Of a DNA stretch of 64,000 nucleotides, positions 23,606-33,800 are shown piece after piece (the first letter of the stretch is position 1; each line of letters begins with the position of its first letter). Made by a program: the position numbers and the translations under genes. The DNA is from CAYRDC01 sp964422925 (GTDB taxonomy: Bacteria; Bacteroidota; Bacteroidia; Chitinophagales; S012-47), in NCBI GenBank assembly GCA_964422925.1, contig CAYRDC010000009.1, forward strand, positions 33,752 through 97,751, in the 5' to 3' direction. The notes under the pieces are model-generated. The model ran no database searches. It was not told the origin of the DNA and worked only from the letters and a program-made list of their open reading frames with translations.

Positions 23606-24829
23606 ATGAGCAAAAGTTCCGCCTCGCTGTGCATCGGACTCTTGAAAGAGGGCCGGGTTCCGCCCGATAACCGGGTGCCGCTTACTCCGGACCAGTGTGC
23701 CGGTTTAAAAGCCCGTTATCCCGGCCTGGAAATTGTCGCGGAAACCAGCGATGTGCGGTGCTTCAGTGACCGGGAATATGAGCAAAAGGGCATCCAGGTA
23801 ACGGATGATTTATCGGGTTGCGATGTGCTGATGGGCGTGAAGGAAGTGCCGGTTGACCGCCTGATGCCGGACAAAACCTACCTGTATTTTTCCCACACGA
23901 TCAAGAAACAACCATATAACCGCAGGATGTTGCAGACCATTTTGGAGCGCCACATCCGCCTGGTTGATTATGAATGCCTGACAGGACCCGGTGGGCAACG
24001 GGTGATTGCTTTTGGCCGCTGGGCCGGGATTGTGGGAGCCCACAACGGCTTGCGGATGTTTGGAAAGCGAACAGGCGCGTTCAGCCTGCCTGCGGTACAC
24101 CGTATGCCTGATTATAAAGCCCTGCAGGAACATTACCGGGGTGTGAAGTTGCCGTCCATGCGCATTGTGCTCACGGGAAACGGGCGGGTAGCCCACGGGG
24201 CCGAAGAAGTGCTCTGGCAACTGGGAATTCAAGCCGTAAATCCGGCCGATTATCTGAACGGCTCTTTTGACGGCCCGGTCTATACCAAATTGTCAGGCGC
24301 TGACTTGTATTACCGGAAAAGCGATGGAGCTTACGTGCGGGAAGAATTTCATGAATACCCGGAGCGATATGCCACCCGGTTTAGCCACTTTACAGCTTGC
24401 ACCGACCTAATGATCAACGCGATATTCTGGAAACCGGACGCCCCCGTGTTTTTTACACGCGAAGAAATGCTCAGACCCGGCTTTTCCATCCGCTGCATTG
24501 CCGATATTTCCTGTGATATCAGGGGATCCATTCCTTCCACGCAACGGGCATCCACCATCGAAAATCCTGTGTATGGTTATGACCCGGCCACTGACAGCGA
24601 AGCGGAACCTTACGGAAAGCATGTAGTGGATGTAATGGCAGTGGACAACTTGCCCAATGAACTGCCCCGCGATGCATCGGAAGATTTCGGCAATATGCTG
24701 ATCGGGCGTGTAATCCCGGAATTTTTCAGCGATAACAGCCTAATGCTGGAACGTGCCACCATCGCCCGGGACGGGCATCTGACCACCCGGTACAGCTACC
24801 TGCAGGATTACGTGGACGGAAAGGAATAA
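23606..24829 (+). CDS. Saccharopine dehydrogenase/AlaDH-PNT-like NAD(P) oxidoreductase
   Basis: The 407 residues begin like alanine dehydrogenase and transhydrogenase N-terminal domains: GLLKEGRVPPDNRVPLTPDQ, then VLMGVKEVPVDRLMPDKTYLYFSHTIKKQ, very close to the lysine-forming NAD-dependent saccharopine dehydrogenases (LYS1). The nucleotide site is in the centre (MRIVLTGNGRVAHGAEEVL), followed by ISCDIRGSIPSTQRASTIENP. It would catalyse reversible reductive condensation or cleavage at an amino acid, but the substrate cannot be fixed from sequence. It is a single gene facing a convergent aminotransferase, their stops being adjacent (24829/24830), an amino-acid-metabolism pairing. Confidence 0.8.
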   Translation: MSKSSASLCIGLLKEGRVPPDNRVPLTPDQCAGLKARYPGLEIVAETSDVRCFSDREYEQKGIQVTDDLSGCDVLMGVKEVPVDRLMPDKTYLYFSHTIKKQPYNRRMLQTILERHIRLVDYECLTGPGGQRVIAFGRWAGIVGAHNGLRMFGKRTGAFSLPAVHRMPDYKALQEHYRGVKLPSMRIVLTGNGRVAHGAEEVLWQLGIQAVNPADYLNGSFDGPVYTKLSGADLYYRKSDGAYVREEFHEYPERYATRFSHFTACTDLMINAIFWKPDAPVFFTREEMLRPGFSIRCIADISCDIRGSIPSTQRASTIENPVYGYDPATDSEAEPYGKHVVDVMAVDNLPNELPRDASEDFGNMLIGRVIPEFFSDNSLMLERATIARDGHLTTRYSYLQDYVDGKE

Positions 24830-26059
24830 TCAGGCAGTCCGGGAAATTTCTTCAGCTTTCTGTTCTTTCCGGCCGGGGTACACTTTCAGGGCTTCTTCCA
24901 GGCAGCCCATGGCTTCTGAAAGGTCCTGACGGTTCAGCACATAGGCAATGCGTACTTCATCCTTGCCCAACCCCGGGGTTGCGTAAAACCCGGTAGCCGG
25001 AGCCAGCATTACGGTTTTCCCGTTCAGATCAAAAGATTCGAGCAGCCATTGGCAAAAGCGGTCGCTGTCGTCAACCGGCAGGCGGGCAAAGCAATAGAAC
25101 GCGCCCCCCGGGACCGGACACAGCACCCCCGGCATGCGGTTCAGGCGTTCGACCACAAGGTTGCGCCTTCCCAGATATTCGTCATACACTTCCCGGAAAT
25201 AGGCTTCCCCGGCATCGAGTGCCGCTTCGGCCAGAATCTGGCCCAGCGTGGGCGGGCTTAATCTTGCCTGCCCGAATTTGAGGGCTGTTTCCATCACTGC
25301 CCGGTTGCGCGATATAAAAGCCCCGATCCTGGCCCCGCAGGCTGAATACCGCTTGGAAACGGAATCCATTAATACTACATGCTCTTCTAAACCTTCCAGG
25401 TTCAGCACACTGAAATGTTTCCGCCCGTCATACACGAATTCGCGGTACACTTCATCGGCAAAGAGGAAGAGGTCGTGTTTGAGCACCAGTTCACGCAGTC
25501 GCTCCAGCTCGTCCTGCGTGTAAAAGTATCCGGTCGGGTTATTGGGATTGCAGATCAGGATGGCACGGGTCTTATCCGTTATCAGTTCCTCGAAAGCCTC
25601 AATGGGCGGCAGGGCAAAACCACTTTCAATGCGGCTGGTCACGGGTTTCACAGTAATGTTCCCGGCCACGGCAAACCCGTTGTAATTGGCATAAAAGGGT
25701 TCGGGAATGATGACTTCATCCCCGGGGTCGAGGCAGGAAAACATCCCAAACAGGATGGCCTCGGAACCTCCGGTGGTTACCATGATATTTTCCGGTTCAA
25801 GACTGATTCCGTGTTTTGTATAATATTTTGTCAGTTTTTCCCGGTAGGAGGCAAATCCGGACGAGTGGCTGTATTCAATAACCGTCCGGTCCGTGTTTCG
25901 TACCGCTTCGAGGGCAATTTCCGGGGTCCGGATATCCGGTTGGCCGATGTTCAGATGAAAGATATGTTTGCCGGCTTTTTTGGCAGCCTCGGCATAAGGC
26001 ACTAGCTTACGGATCGGGGAAGCCGGCATACGTTTTCCCTTGTCTGAAAGATGTGGCAT
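24830..26059 (-). CDS. PLP-dependent class I/II aminotransferase
   Basis: The 409 residues match fold-type I aspartate-family aminotransferases: NPNNPTG (171-177), FADEVYREFVYDG (Asp202, pyridine N contact), and the Schiff-base Lys236 in DSVSKRYSACGARIG. The C-terminal part carries the substrate-Arg segment (GKDEVRIAYVLN). Substrates are probably aspartate, aromatic or branched 2-oxo acids; the family is too broad for a single name. The Lys-context SKRYSACGARIG is typical of a Bacteroidota/Thermus-like subgroup. It abuts the saccharopine-dehydrogenase-like gene tail to tail, with no room for a terminator between them. Confidence 0.9.
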   Translation of the reverse strand: MPHLSDKGKRMPASPIRKLVPYAEAAKKAGKHIFHLNIGQPDIRTPEIALEAVRNTDRTVIEYSHSSGFASYREKLTKYYTKHGISLEPENIMVTTGGSEAILFGMFSCLDPGDEVIIPEPFYANYNGFAVAGNITVKPVTSRIESGFALPPIEAFEELITDKTRAILICNPNNPTGYFYTQDELERLRELVLKHDLFLFADEVYREFVYDGRKHFSVLNLEGLEEHVVLMDSVSKRYSACGARIGAFISRNRAVMETALKFGQARLSPPTLGQILAEAALDAGEAYFREVYDEYLGRRNLVVERLNRMPGVLCPVPGGAFYCFARLPVDDSDRFCQWLLESFDLNGKTVMLAPATGFYATPGLGKDEVRIAYVLNRQDLSEAMGCLEEALKVYPGRKEQKAEEISRTA

Positions 26060-26084
26060 ACCTGCAAAGTTACGTTTAACGCAT

Positions 26085-26117
26085 AAAAAACCCGCAGCCT
26101 GATACTGCGGGTTTGTT
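26085..26117 (-). terminator. Terminator of the DUF1573 gene
   Basis: AAACCCGCAG (26088-26097) pairs perfectly with CTGCGGGTTT (26105-26114) over a 7-nt loop, followed on the minus side by a T run. It lies about 25 nt past the stop at 26140. Confidence 0.9.
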
Positions 26118-26139
26118 TTATCCTTATGGTTCCGTTGCT

Positions 26140-26595
26140 TTAATTCGGGTTCGTTATGGAATTTTTGTTTTCCGGTACGCTGCTGTCAGCCGGTTGATCC
26201 ACCACTTCTCCTTCAAAATAAAGTTTGACCGGTGAATTTACCGCATTGGAAATAACGGTAATAGGCTTCTTAAACCGTCCGACACGGGCCGCGTTGTACT
26301 GGGCTGTTACGGTGCCGGTTTGTCCCGGAAGCACCGGATTCTTTGACCAGTTGGTTACGGTGCAGCCACATACTTTCTGTACATTCTGAATGGTCAGCGG
26401 TTCGGTTCCGGTGTTGGTAAATTTAAATTGGTAGGAAACCGGTTTTCCTTTGGGAATTTTCCCAAAATCATGGGTGGTCTTCTCAAAGGAAATCTTTGCT
26501 CCGCTGGTAGGGGTGCCTGCATTGCTGTTATTTTGCCCGAAGGCAACGGCACATATCACACCAAATGCTACAATTAATGTAAAGATCCGCTTCAT
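26140..26595 (-). CDS. DUF1573 exported protein
   Basis: The 151 residues have a signal peptide (MKRIFTLIVAFGVICAVAFGQ) and one DUF1573 immunoglobulin-like domain: THDFGKIPKGKPVSYQFKFTNTG, the hallmark VCGCTVTNW cysteine pair, and LPGQTGTVTAQYNAARVG. DUF1573 proteins are abundant in Bacteroidota and resemble ASH/MSP-type beta sandwiches; their role is unknown, possibly cell-envelope scaffolding. A short Asn/Pro-rich tail ends the protein. It is a single-gene unit with its own promoter box and terminator. Confidence 0.92.
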   Translation of the reverse strand: MKRIFTLIVAFGVICAVAFGQNNSNAGTPTSGAKISFEKTTHDFGKIPKGKPVSYQFKFTNTGTEPLTIQNVQKVCGCTVTNWSKNPVLPGQTGTVTAQYNAARVGRFKKPITVISNAVNSPVKLYFEGEVVDQPADSSVPENKNSITNPN

Positions 26596-26633
26596 GGTAT
26601 TAAAAATTTTTGGTTAATTAAAAACCCGAACAT

Positions 26634-26641
26634 CAAAATTA
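26634..26641 (-). promoter_or_regulatory. -7 box of the DUF1573 gene
   Basis: The minus strand reads TAATTTTG, exact to TAnnTTTG, 38 nt upstream of the ATG at 26595. Confidence 0.5.
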
Positions 26642-26809
26642 GTATTTTTTTTCAGGAATTCCATGATGGGAAATCCAGTCTTGGTTTTGGCAAGCTTTAT
26701 GCCAAGTAGCAAGTGAACGATGATCCTGACAATTTGTTATATGCTTGCTGCGTATTTAACATTTTCCACACTGGCGATTTTTGTCAATTACCAGTAGGGG
26801 GATATTGCA

Positions 26810-26817
26810 TATTTTTG
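26810..26817 (+). promoter_or_regulatory. -7 box of the E1 dehydrogenase gene
   Basis: TATTTTTG matches TAnnTTTG and lies 27 nt before the ATG at 26845. It falls inside the longer open frame that begins at 26713, so the downstream start is favoured. Confidence 0.45.
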
Positions 26818-26844
26818 AAAGCAGAATCTAACGGGATCCGGATT

Positions 26845-29256
26845 ATGAGCGAAAAGGTACAGGCAAAGGATATACTGAATTTTGAAGAATTTAAGGCGGA
26901 GGTGCTGGCTGATTACAAACTGGCCAATGTGAGCCGTCATGCCAGCGTGATGGGGCGCAAGGAAGTGCTGACCGGCAAGGCCAAGTTCGGCATATTCGGG
27001 GCGGGCAAAGAAATTGCCCAGATCGCGCTATCCAAAGCTTTTGAGCCGGGTGATTTCCGAAGCGGTTATTACCGCGACCAGACAATAGCCCTGGCTACCG
27101 GCATGTGCACGGTGGATCAGCTTTTTTCCCAGTTGTATGCCGATACCGATCTGACCCACGATCCTTTTTCAGCCGGCCGCCAGATGAATGCCCATATCGC
27201 TACTCCCTTGCTGGATGAAAACGGGGAATGGCTTTATGCCGTGAACCGGAAAAACTCGGCTGCTGATTCATCCCCCACCGCCAGCCAGATGGCCCGGGCT
27301 GTTGGCCTTGGCCTTGCCTCCAGAATATACCGAGAGAATCCAGGCATTGAAGGAGCTGAAAAATTCAGCCGCAACGGGAATGAAGTAGTGTTTTGTACGA
27401 TTGGTGACGCCTCCACTTCTGAAGGCATTTTCTGGGAAGCCGTGAACGCGGCCTGCGTACTGCAGATCCCGGTAGCATTTAGTGTTTGGGATGACGGCTA
27501 TGGTATTTCGGTTCCCAAAAAATACCAGACTACCAAAGAGAGCATCAGTGAGGCGCTGTCCGGTTTTCAGGCGGATGAAAGGGGAGGTATGGATATTTAC
27601 GTGGTCCGTGGATGGGATTATCCGGCCCTGGTGGAAACTTATAAAACAGGCATAGCCAAAATGCGGGAAACCCACCGGCCGGCTTTGTTCCATATTACCG
27701 AAGTAACACAACCCCTGGGACACAGCACCTCCGGTTCGCATACGCGTTACAAGTCACCCGAGCGCCTGAAGTGGGAAGAGGAATTTGACCCGATCAAAAA
27801 AATGCGGGAGTGGATACTGGCATCAGCCATTGCCACCGAAGAAGAACTTGACCGGCTGGAAGCCGAAGCGCTGGAAGAAACCAAAGCTGCCAAAAAAATT
27901 GCTTGGGACCGGTACTATACCCTGATCCTTGAAGAAAGAAAAGAAGCTATAGCGCTGATAACCAAAGTGGCTCAAAACAGCCCGAACCAGGAAGCCGTGA
28001 TGCAGGTGGCCAGCGAGCTGAAAGCCTTGCGCGACCCCTTACGAAGGGATATTGTCAAGAGTGTGAAAAAAGCCTTGCGGCTCACCCTGACCGAGGAAAG
28101 TGAGGCACGTGCCCAACTGAAACAATGGCTCGACCGGCAACTGGAACTTGCCCGCGACCGGTACAACAGCCACCTCTACAGCGAAACAAAATACTCGGCC
28201 TTGAATGTGGAAGCGGTACCTGCCGTATATGAAGACGATGCACCTCTGCTCAACGGGTTTGAAATACTGAACCGGTATTTTGATTACATTCTCACGCATG
28301 ATTCCAGGGTGTTTGCTTTTGGAGAGGATGTCGGGAAAATCGGGGATGTGAACCAGGGTTTTGCCGGCATGCAGGAAAAGCATGGGGAAAACCGGGTGTT
28401 TGACACGGGAATCCGCGAGGCGACCATCGTAGGGCAGGGGATAGGCATGGCCATGCGGGGCTTGCGGCCCATCGCTGAAATCCAGTATCTCGATTACCTC
28501 ATTTACGGTTTCCAGCCTATTGTGGACGACCTGGCCACCCTTCGTTACCGCACCAAAGGGCGGCAAAAGGCTCCGGCCATTATCCGCACGCGTGGCCACC
28601 GGCTGGAGGGCATCTGGCATACCGGGTCGCCTATCGCGATGATCCTGAACGCCATTAAAGGGGTCTACCTGCTGGTTCCCCGCAATATGACCCAGGCAGC
28701 CGGTATGTATAATACCATGCTGAAGTCGGATGACCCGGCCATAATGATCGAGTGCCTGAACGGCTACCGGCTCAAGGAAAAACTCCCGGCCAACCTCGGA
28801 GAATATACCGTTCCGCTGGGTGTGCCGGAAATACTGAAGGAGGGAGAGGACATTACCCTGGTCACTTACGGATCTACCTTGCGGATTGTGCAGGAAGCCA
28901 TTGAGCAACTGGAAGTCATGGGCATTTCCTGCGAACTGATTGACGTGCAGACCCTGATCCCCTTTGACCGTTACCACATCATTGTGGAATCACTGAAAAA
29001 GACAAACCGGATCGCTTTTATCGATGAGGATGTTCCGGGCGGGGCCACTGCTTTTATGATGCAGCAGGTTATTGAAGAACAGGACGGTTACCTGTACCTC
29101 GATTCCAAACCCATAACCGTTTCCGCCAAGGAACACCGCTCGGCCTATGCTTCGGACGGGGATTACTTTTGTAAACCCAATGCCGAAGATATTTTCGAGG
29201 CCGTGTACATGATGATGCACGAAGCCAATCCGGAAGAATATCCCGAACTGTATTAA
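26845..29256 (+). CDS. Fused alpha/beta E1 subunit of a 2-oxoacid dehydrogenase complex
   Basis: The 803-residue protein joins E1-alpha and E1-beta. The alpha part contains the thiamine-pyrophosphate motif GDASTSEGIFWEAVNAACVL and the phosphorylation-loop-like HSTSGSHTRYKSPERLK; the beta part (from about residue 470) has FGEDVGKIGDVNQGFAGMQEK and IAEIQYLDYLIYGFQPIVDDL. It decarboxylates a 2-oxo acid and passes the acyl group to lipoyl-E2. Fused E1 proteins of this kind in Bacteroidota are annotated as branched-chain or pyruvate/2-oxoisovalerate dehydrogenase; substrate is not certain. E2 and E3 genes are not adjacent. The start follows a weak GGGATC sequence and a promoter box; the 5' extension to 26713 is less likely. 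Confidence 0.92.
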   Translation: MSEKVQAKDILNFEEFKAEVLADYKLANVSRHASVMGRKEVLTGKAKFGIFGAGKEIAQIALSKAFEPGDFRSGYYRDQTIALATGMCTVDQLFSQLYADTDLTHDPFSAGRQMNAHIATPLLDENGEWLYAVNRKNSAADSSPTASQMARAVGLGLASRIYRENPGIEGAEKFSRNGNEVVFCTIGDASTSEGIFWEAVNAACVLQIPVAFSVWDDGYGISVPKKYQTTKESISEALSGFQADERGGMDIYVVRGWDYPALVETYKTGIAKMRETHRPALFHITEVTQPLGHSTSGSHTRYKSPERLKWEEEFDPIKKMREWILASAIATEEELDRLEAEALEETKAAKKIAWDRYYTLILEERKEAIALITKVAQNSPNQEAVMQVASELKALRDPLRRDIVKSVKKALRLTLTEESEARAQLKQWLDRQLELARDRYNSHLYSETKYSALNVEAVPAVYEDDAPLLNGFEILNRYFDYILTHDSRVFAFGEDVGKIGDVNQGFAGMQEKHGENRVFDTGIREATIVGQGIGMAMRGLRPIAEIQYLDYLIYGFQPIVDDLATLRYRTKGRQKAPAIIRTRGHRLEGIWHTGSPIAMILNAIKGVYLLVPRNMTQAAGMYNTMLKSDDPAIMIECLNGYRLKEKLPANLGEYTVPLGVPEILKEGEDITLVTYGSTLRIVQEAIEQLEVMGISCELIDVQTLIPFDRYHIIVESLKKTNRIAFIDEDVPGGATAFMMQQVIEEQDGYLYLDSKPITVSAKEHRSAYASDGDYFCKPNAEDIFEAVYMMMHEANPEEYPELY

Positions 29257-29930
29257 CCCGTACCCCGGTTCTCCCAGAACAGGATCAGGTTGCCCGGTAA
29301 ATCGATGGTGCCGGCTTCCGGAAATACTAATTTGAATTGATTATCGAAGAACTTTTCCGATTCAGCCAGCATATCTTTTGAAGTAGTAATCGTACTGTAC
29401 AGCAACAAACCTCCTGACCGCACCAATTTTTTTAAGGCTTCCAGGAACCCGGTTTTCGTAAATTGTTCGGGAACGTTGTTGTCTTCATACACATCAAAGC
29501 AAACCAGGTCGAATGTATCCTGCTGCCGGCTGATCCAATCACCTGCATCGGCATGCACCAGCGTAACATCAGGCAGCGGACGGTATTTCCGGCTCAGTTC
29601 AAGAAGTGTGTTATCCGCGTCCACTCCGGTAATGCGCGTGTCGAGCTTATGGCAAACTTTCAACAGGTAGGCAATGCTGCCGGTACCATAGCCCAGGATC
29701 AGGGCAGTTTTTGGCTTCCGGTCACAGATTTTCAACTCCCTGAACGGGATGACAAAGGAGGTGTACAGGTCATCCCAGGAGTAAATGGCATTGGGTGCGT
29801 TTAATTGCAGGCGCCCGAATTTCAGGCAAAGTTCCAGAGGCGTGCCGTTAAAGGCTGTGAATGACTCCAGCTTTACCGGCATCAGGTAGCTTAACCACTT
29901 CTTCCAGGCAGGCACTTTCAGGGGATGCAC
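29253..29930 (-). CDS. Spermidine-synthase-like methyltransferase-fold protein
   Basis: The 225 residues carry a Rossmann methyltransferase core of the spermidine synthase type: ALILGYGTGSIAYLLKV (motif I), ITGVDADNTLLELSRKY (motif II), VTLVHADAGDWISRQ and FDLVCFDVYEDNNVPEQF. The usual catalytic DSTDP-like segment of spermidine synthase is not seen; here it is DVYEDNNVP, so polyamine synthesis is doubtful and a related transferase is possible. Its stop overlaps the E1 stop by four bases (shared TTAA). It precedes nothing obvious on the same strand besides the M48 peptidase gene upstream. Confidence 0.75.
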   Translation of the reverse strand: MHPLKVPAWKKWLSYLMPVKLESFTAFNGTPLELCLKFGRLQLNAPNAIYSWDDLYTSFVIPFRELKICDRKPKTALILGYGTGSIAYLLKVCHKLDTRITGVDADNTLLELSRKYRPLPDVTLVHADAGDWISRQQDTFDLVCFDVYEDNNVPEQFTKTGFLEALKKLVRSGGLLLYSTITTSKDMLAESEKFFDNQFKLVFPEAGTIDLPGNLILFWENRGTG

Positions 29931-29982
29931 TTAATAAAAGTAAGAAATTCCGGCCAACAATTCCTCCTTGCCGGCCAAAGGC

Positions 29983-30783
29983 TTATGGCTGCCGGTAATA
30001 GGCCAGCGCTTCGGGCAGGTATTTTTCCCGGATGTTTTTGATCCGGTTTTCATGGGTGGGGTGGGTGCTGAGGAATTCCGGGGGATTGGGCCCGGCCATT
30101 TCCTCCATCCTTTCCCAGAAGCTGAGGGCTTCGCGGGGGTCATAGCCGGCCTTGGCCATGAATATCAGCCCGATCCGGTCGGCTTCGGATTCATGTTTCC
30201 GGCTATAGGGAAGCATTACCCCCACGGTGGCGCCCACTCCGTAAGCCGCCAGGAATAAGTTGCGGGTTTTTTCAGGCTGCTGGCTCAGGGCAATGTCCAG
30301 GGCCATGCCGCCCATATACAAGGCCAGCATCTGACTCATCCTTTCATTACCGTGGCGGGCCACTGCATGCGCAATTTCATGCCCCATCACCACGGCCAGT
30401 GCCGTTTCGTTTTGCGTAACAGGCAATAATCCGGAATATACCGCCACTTTTCCCCCGGGCATGCACCAGGCATTCTGCTCATCCACATCCACCAGGTTGA
30501 ATTCCCATTGAAAATCCTTCAACCTGCGGCCAAAACCGTTTTTCTGCAAATAGTCTTCCGTGGCGGTGGCAATTTTATTCCCAACGCGCTGCACCATTTC
30601 CGCTTCCTCCGTATTCCGGATCACCGGATGTTCCTTCATGAACTGGCTGTAGTTTTCCAGGCTCATGCTCAGCATGGAGCTTTCAGGAAGCAGGTTTAAC
30701 TGTTTGCGGTTGGTAACCGGAACACGCTGACAGCGTACAGCCAACAATGCCAGGGCAAGGCTAGCTACCAAAAATCGTTTCAT
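29983..30783 (-). CDS. M48-family periplasmic zinc metallopeptidase
   Basis: The 266-residue protein has an export signal ending near Cys18 (LLAVRC; a poor lipobox since Arg precedes the Cys). The active site is HEIAH (135-139), with the third ligand in HESEAD (197-202) and the typical STHPTHENRI motif near the C-terminus. It belongs with the BepA/LoiP/YcaL-type envelope quality-control proteases that act on misfolded outer-membrane proteins. It follows the giant exported protein gene by 18 nt on the same strand, which would suit a protease that checks large envelope proteins. Confidence 0.9.
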   Translation of the reverse strand: MKRFLVASLALALLAVRCQRVPVTNRKQLNLLPESSMLSMSLENYSQFMKEHPVIRNTEEAEMVQRVGNKIATATEDYLQKNGFGRRLKDFQWEFNLVDVDEQNAWCMPGGKVAVYSGLLPVTQNETALAVVMGHEIAHAVARHGNERMSQMLALYMGGMALDIALSQQPEKTRNLFLAAYGVGATVGVMLPYSRKHESEADRIGLIFMAKAGYDPREALSFWERMEEMAGPNPPEFLSTHPTHENRIKNIREKYLPEALAYYRQP

Positions 30784-30801
30784 GCGAGGGCTTTTTGAAT
30801 T

Positions 30802-33800
30802 TCAGTGTTTCTGCTTCTTGCGAAGCGTTTCGTAATATTTCATCCGGCTTACAAATAGTTCCTTTTTGCCAGGGTTGCAAATGGAGAAGACCAGGTAATC
30901 GTTGAACTTGTCTTTCCCTACAATGCGCCTGTCTTTGACCTTGGTGTCCATCACAATATCGTTCAGGTGGACATTGGACGACAGGATTTGCAGCAAATTG
31001 GCTTTGTAGGTGATGAAGTACCAGTCGTGCAATTCGGTTTCGAGATAGATATTGAAAAAATCACCGTCCGTCCTTCTTCCAAACTCCACATAGCCGGTTA
31101 GATATTTCCCAATTTTCGTACCATTGACATGGGACAACCCGATCTTTCCCACCGAGCGCCAGCTGGCATACATTGGATCCCAAACCAGCTTGACATCCGT
31201 CAGAATCAGGGACTGGGGCAGGTCATCGGGAAGGGTGGGCTCCCCCGTCATTAACAGGGAGGTTCTGAATTTTTCCAGGTCCTTTTCGGAATCGAAGAAT
31301 TTCTCAAAACGGGTAGAAACTTTTTGATCCGTATAGTCGATATCCGGTGCATCGAAGGCCAGGGTCAGCCAGTCGTCAATCATCACCTGCCAAACTTCTT
31401 TGGTGAGGTGGAAGCCAAGAGCTATGTCGGTGGTGAAGGTGTAAGTGGTATCAGCCGGACGCTTAATAATGTCTCCGGCCATTTGCAGTTTGACCATTTG
31501 CACATCCAGCCCGAGCCGGGTTTTACCGCTGGCATGAATCATGGAATCGGTTTTCCCGAATTGCAGCACATTGCCGTTGCTGTTTTCGCCCCGGGCCAGC
31601 AGGCTGTCTGCCACTTCATAGGCACCAGCATCCGCATTGTAACGCACCATGCCGTCCACCCGGAAGGCGGCTACATCCCTGCGGTAGATTTTCGGGGCCA
31701 TCAGGCAAGTGTACAGGAGCGTGGTATCGGTTCGGTAGAAAATGGCCGCGTAGGTGCTGTCGCCCCTTAAGTTGATTTTTTTGGAAGGGATAATCCCAAC
31801 GTTTTCCGGGTCCAGCGTTTGATCGACCCAGAACCAGTCACTGCGCACGGCTGAACTGTCGGGCAGGGTGAACCGGGCAATACCGCTGAATTGAAGCAGG
31901 GGCTCACCCGGCAATAATTCAGCGTTCCCCTGGAACCTGATTTCGGGATCCAGCAAGAAACTGTCGCTTTCGAGTACCGCAGCGCGACCCCAGGTTTTGG
32001 CGGAATCTTCCACCGTTTTGACACCGATATCTGTAAAATGCAAATATTCGCTCAGCCCGTCACGTCCACGGTAAGGATAATCCCCGCTGGCCCGGTAACT
32101 GTACTTGCCAAGTATGTCCACTTTCGCGTTGTAAAATGTATGGTAACGATGCAGGGTATCTATGATTATCGTAGCTGAATCGATGGGTTTGATCTGTGCG
32201 TCCGCGCCTATCAGCACGATCTTGTCACCCGGGGTAATGCGCGCGTCAGCAATGTCAATGCCGGGCACGCCCTTGGCAATCAGCGTATAGTCGTTGAGAT
32301 TGTAGCTTCCTTTGCTGGCCAGGAAAGAGAGACTGTCCTGCCCGGGATGCAGGCTGGTAAAGCGGGCATAGCGCCTGTTTTCAGGCGGATTGAAATGCAG
32401 CATCCCCCGGGCTATGTCCCATTCAAAGGAATTCATCGTGGTCTCGTACTGGTTGTATGGCAGCACCGTGGCAATATCTTCCAGGTTCGACCGGAAAACC
32501 CCTTTCTGCTGGTCGAAATCCACATTGGCCCGGACGTTCGGCAGGTTAAAGGCAATCTTGTCCTTGTCCAGGGATTTAATGGTCAGGTTAGCGGTATCAG
32601 CCATCAAGGATTTCATGCCGAAAGTAAAATCATTGGCCACTATGCGGGCGTCCTTCCAGTCAAAGGTGCCGCTGCCTGTCACCCCACGGCTGGTTGCCAC
32701 GATAGAGCCTTTGAGCGTTCCAATACCGTTGAAAAAATTAAATCGCTCGTCCCGCATATTGGCCAGCAGGCTGTCCGCGTTGGGTTTCCAGAGGATATCG
32801 GCAGATTCCGAAGTTACGGAGGGGAAGTTTACTTCGTTAATTTCCTTTTCAGCCATGATAAACCGATCCGCGAAACCCCTGACCGAATCCGGGAAGAACA
32901 GAAAATCTTCCGAGTGGATATCCATGTTGAGGTGGGACAAAAGCCCGTTTCCGTGCAGCCCTTTCCAGTCCATTTCCAGTTTGCCGGTGTAATGCCCGAG
33001 GCCGTTATAAACCGGGTATCCCGTTTCCGGGGTGGTATGGCGAAAGCCCAGCGATAAATCGGGTTCTACAATCAGGTTTTCGCGGAAAGGCGGCAGGAAT
33101 CCGGAGGTAAGCTCCCCGGCAAAGGCCTGGGAAAACACATCGAAATTTTCCAAGCTGTCGAGCACAAAAGGATCTACCTTGAAATAAAAAGTTTCGCGCG
33201 GGTACACATCTTTGTAAAAGCAATTCTTGTCGTAATAAATGAAGCTGGGCTTGAGGTTTTCGAACTTCGGGTATTCTCCCGTTTTCCCGCGGCCCGCTTT
33301 ATTGTTGGGATCATCGATGTACAAAATTCCCTGCAGGTCTTCAAATATGGTTTTAATGGGCTGCAATACGGGATTTCCGAATTCATCGAGCTTGTCGGTG
33401 GGCACATTGATGCGCATATTCACCAGCCGGTCGAGCCGGATGGTATACGTGTCATAGTCCAGTTGGTAATTCTCCCCGCTAAAGTCGAGCCGGCCGGCAA
33501 ACACGGTTCCGTCAAAATCCATATCCCGGCCTTCCTTCATGGTTACCGATTGCTCGCGGGGCACAATCTGCACGAAATTTTTATTACTCAGGTTGAAATG
33601 GTCCACCCCGTCAATGGTCAGGGTTTTTTCTTTCAGATCCAGTTCCGCGTTGTCTTTGGTGGTTATGGACCCAAGCTTGATAACATCATAATCTTCATTG
33701 CTGTAGGCAGCAGCTACGTATTTGAAGACCTTGTCCTTCACCGTGACGGTTTCGGTTTCCTGGTCGTAATAAATGAACCCGTCTTCCATAAGCATGTACA

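Noticed and set aside
28039..28977. Minus-strand frame of 312 codons antisense to the E1 gene
   Set aside because: No family signal; E1-beta motifs are on the plus strand.
29253..29930. Naming the methyltransferase-fold protein as spermidine synthase
   Set aside because: The aminopropyl-transferase active-site segment is not recognisable and no decarboxylase gene is adjacent.
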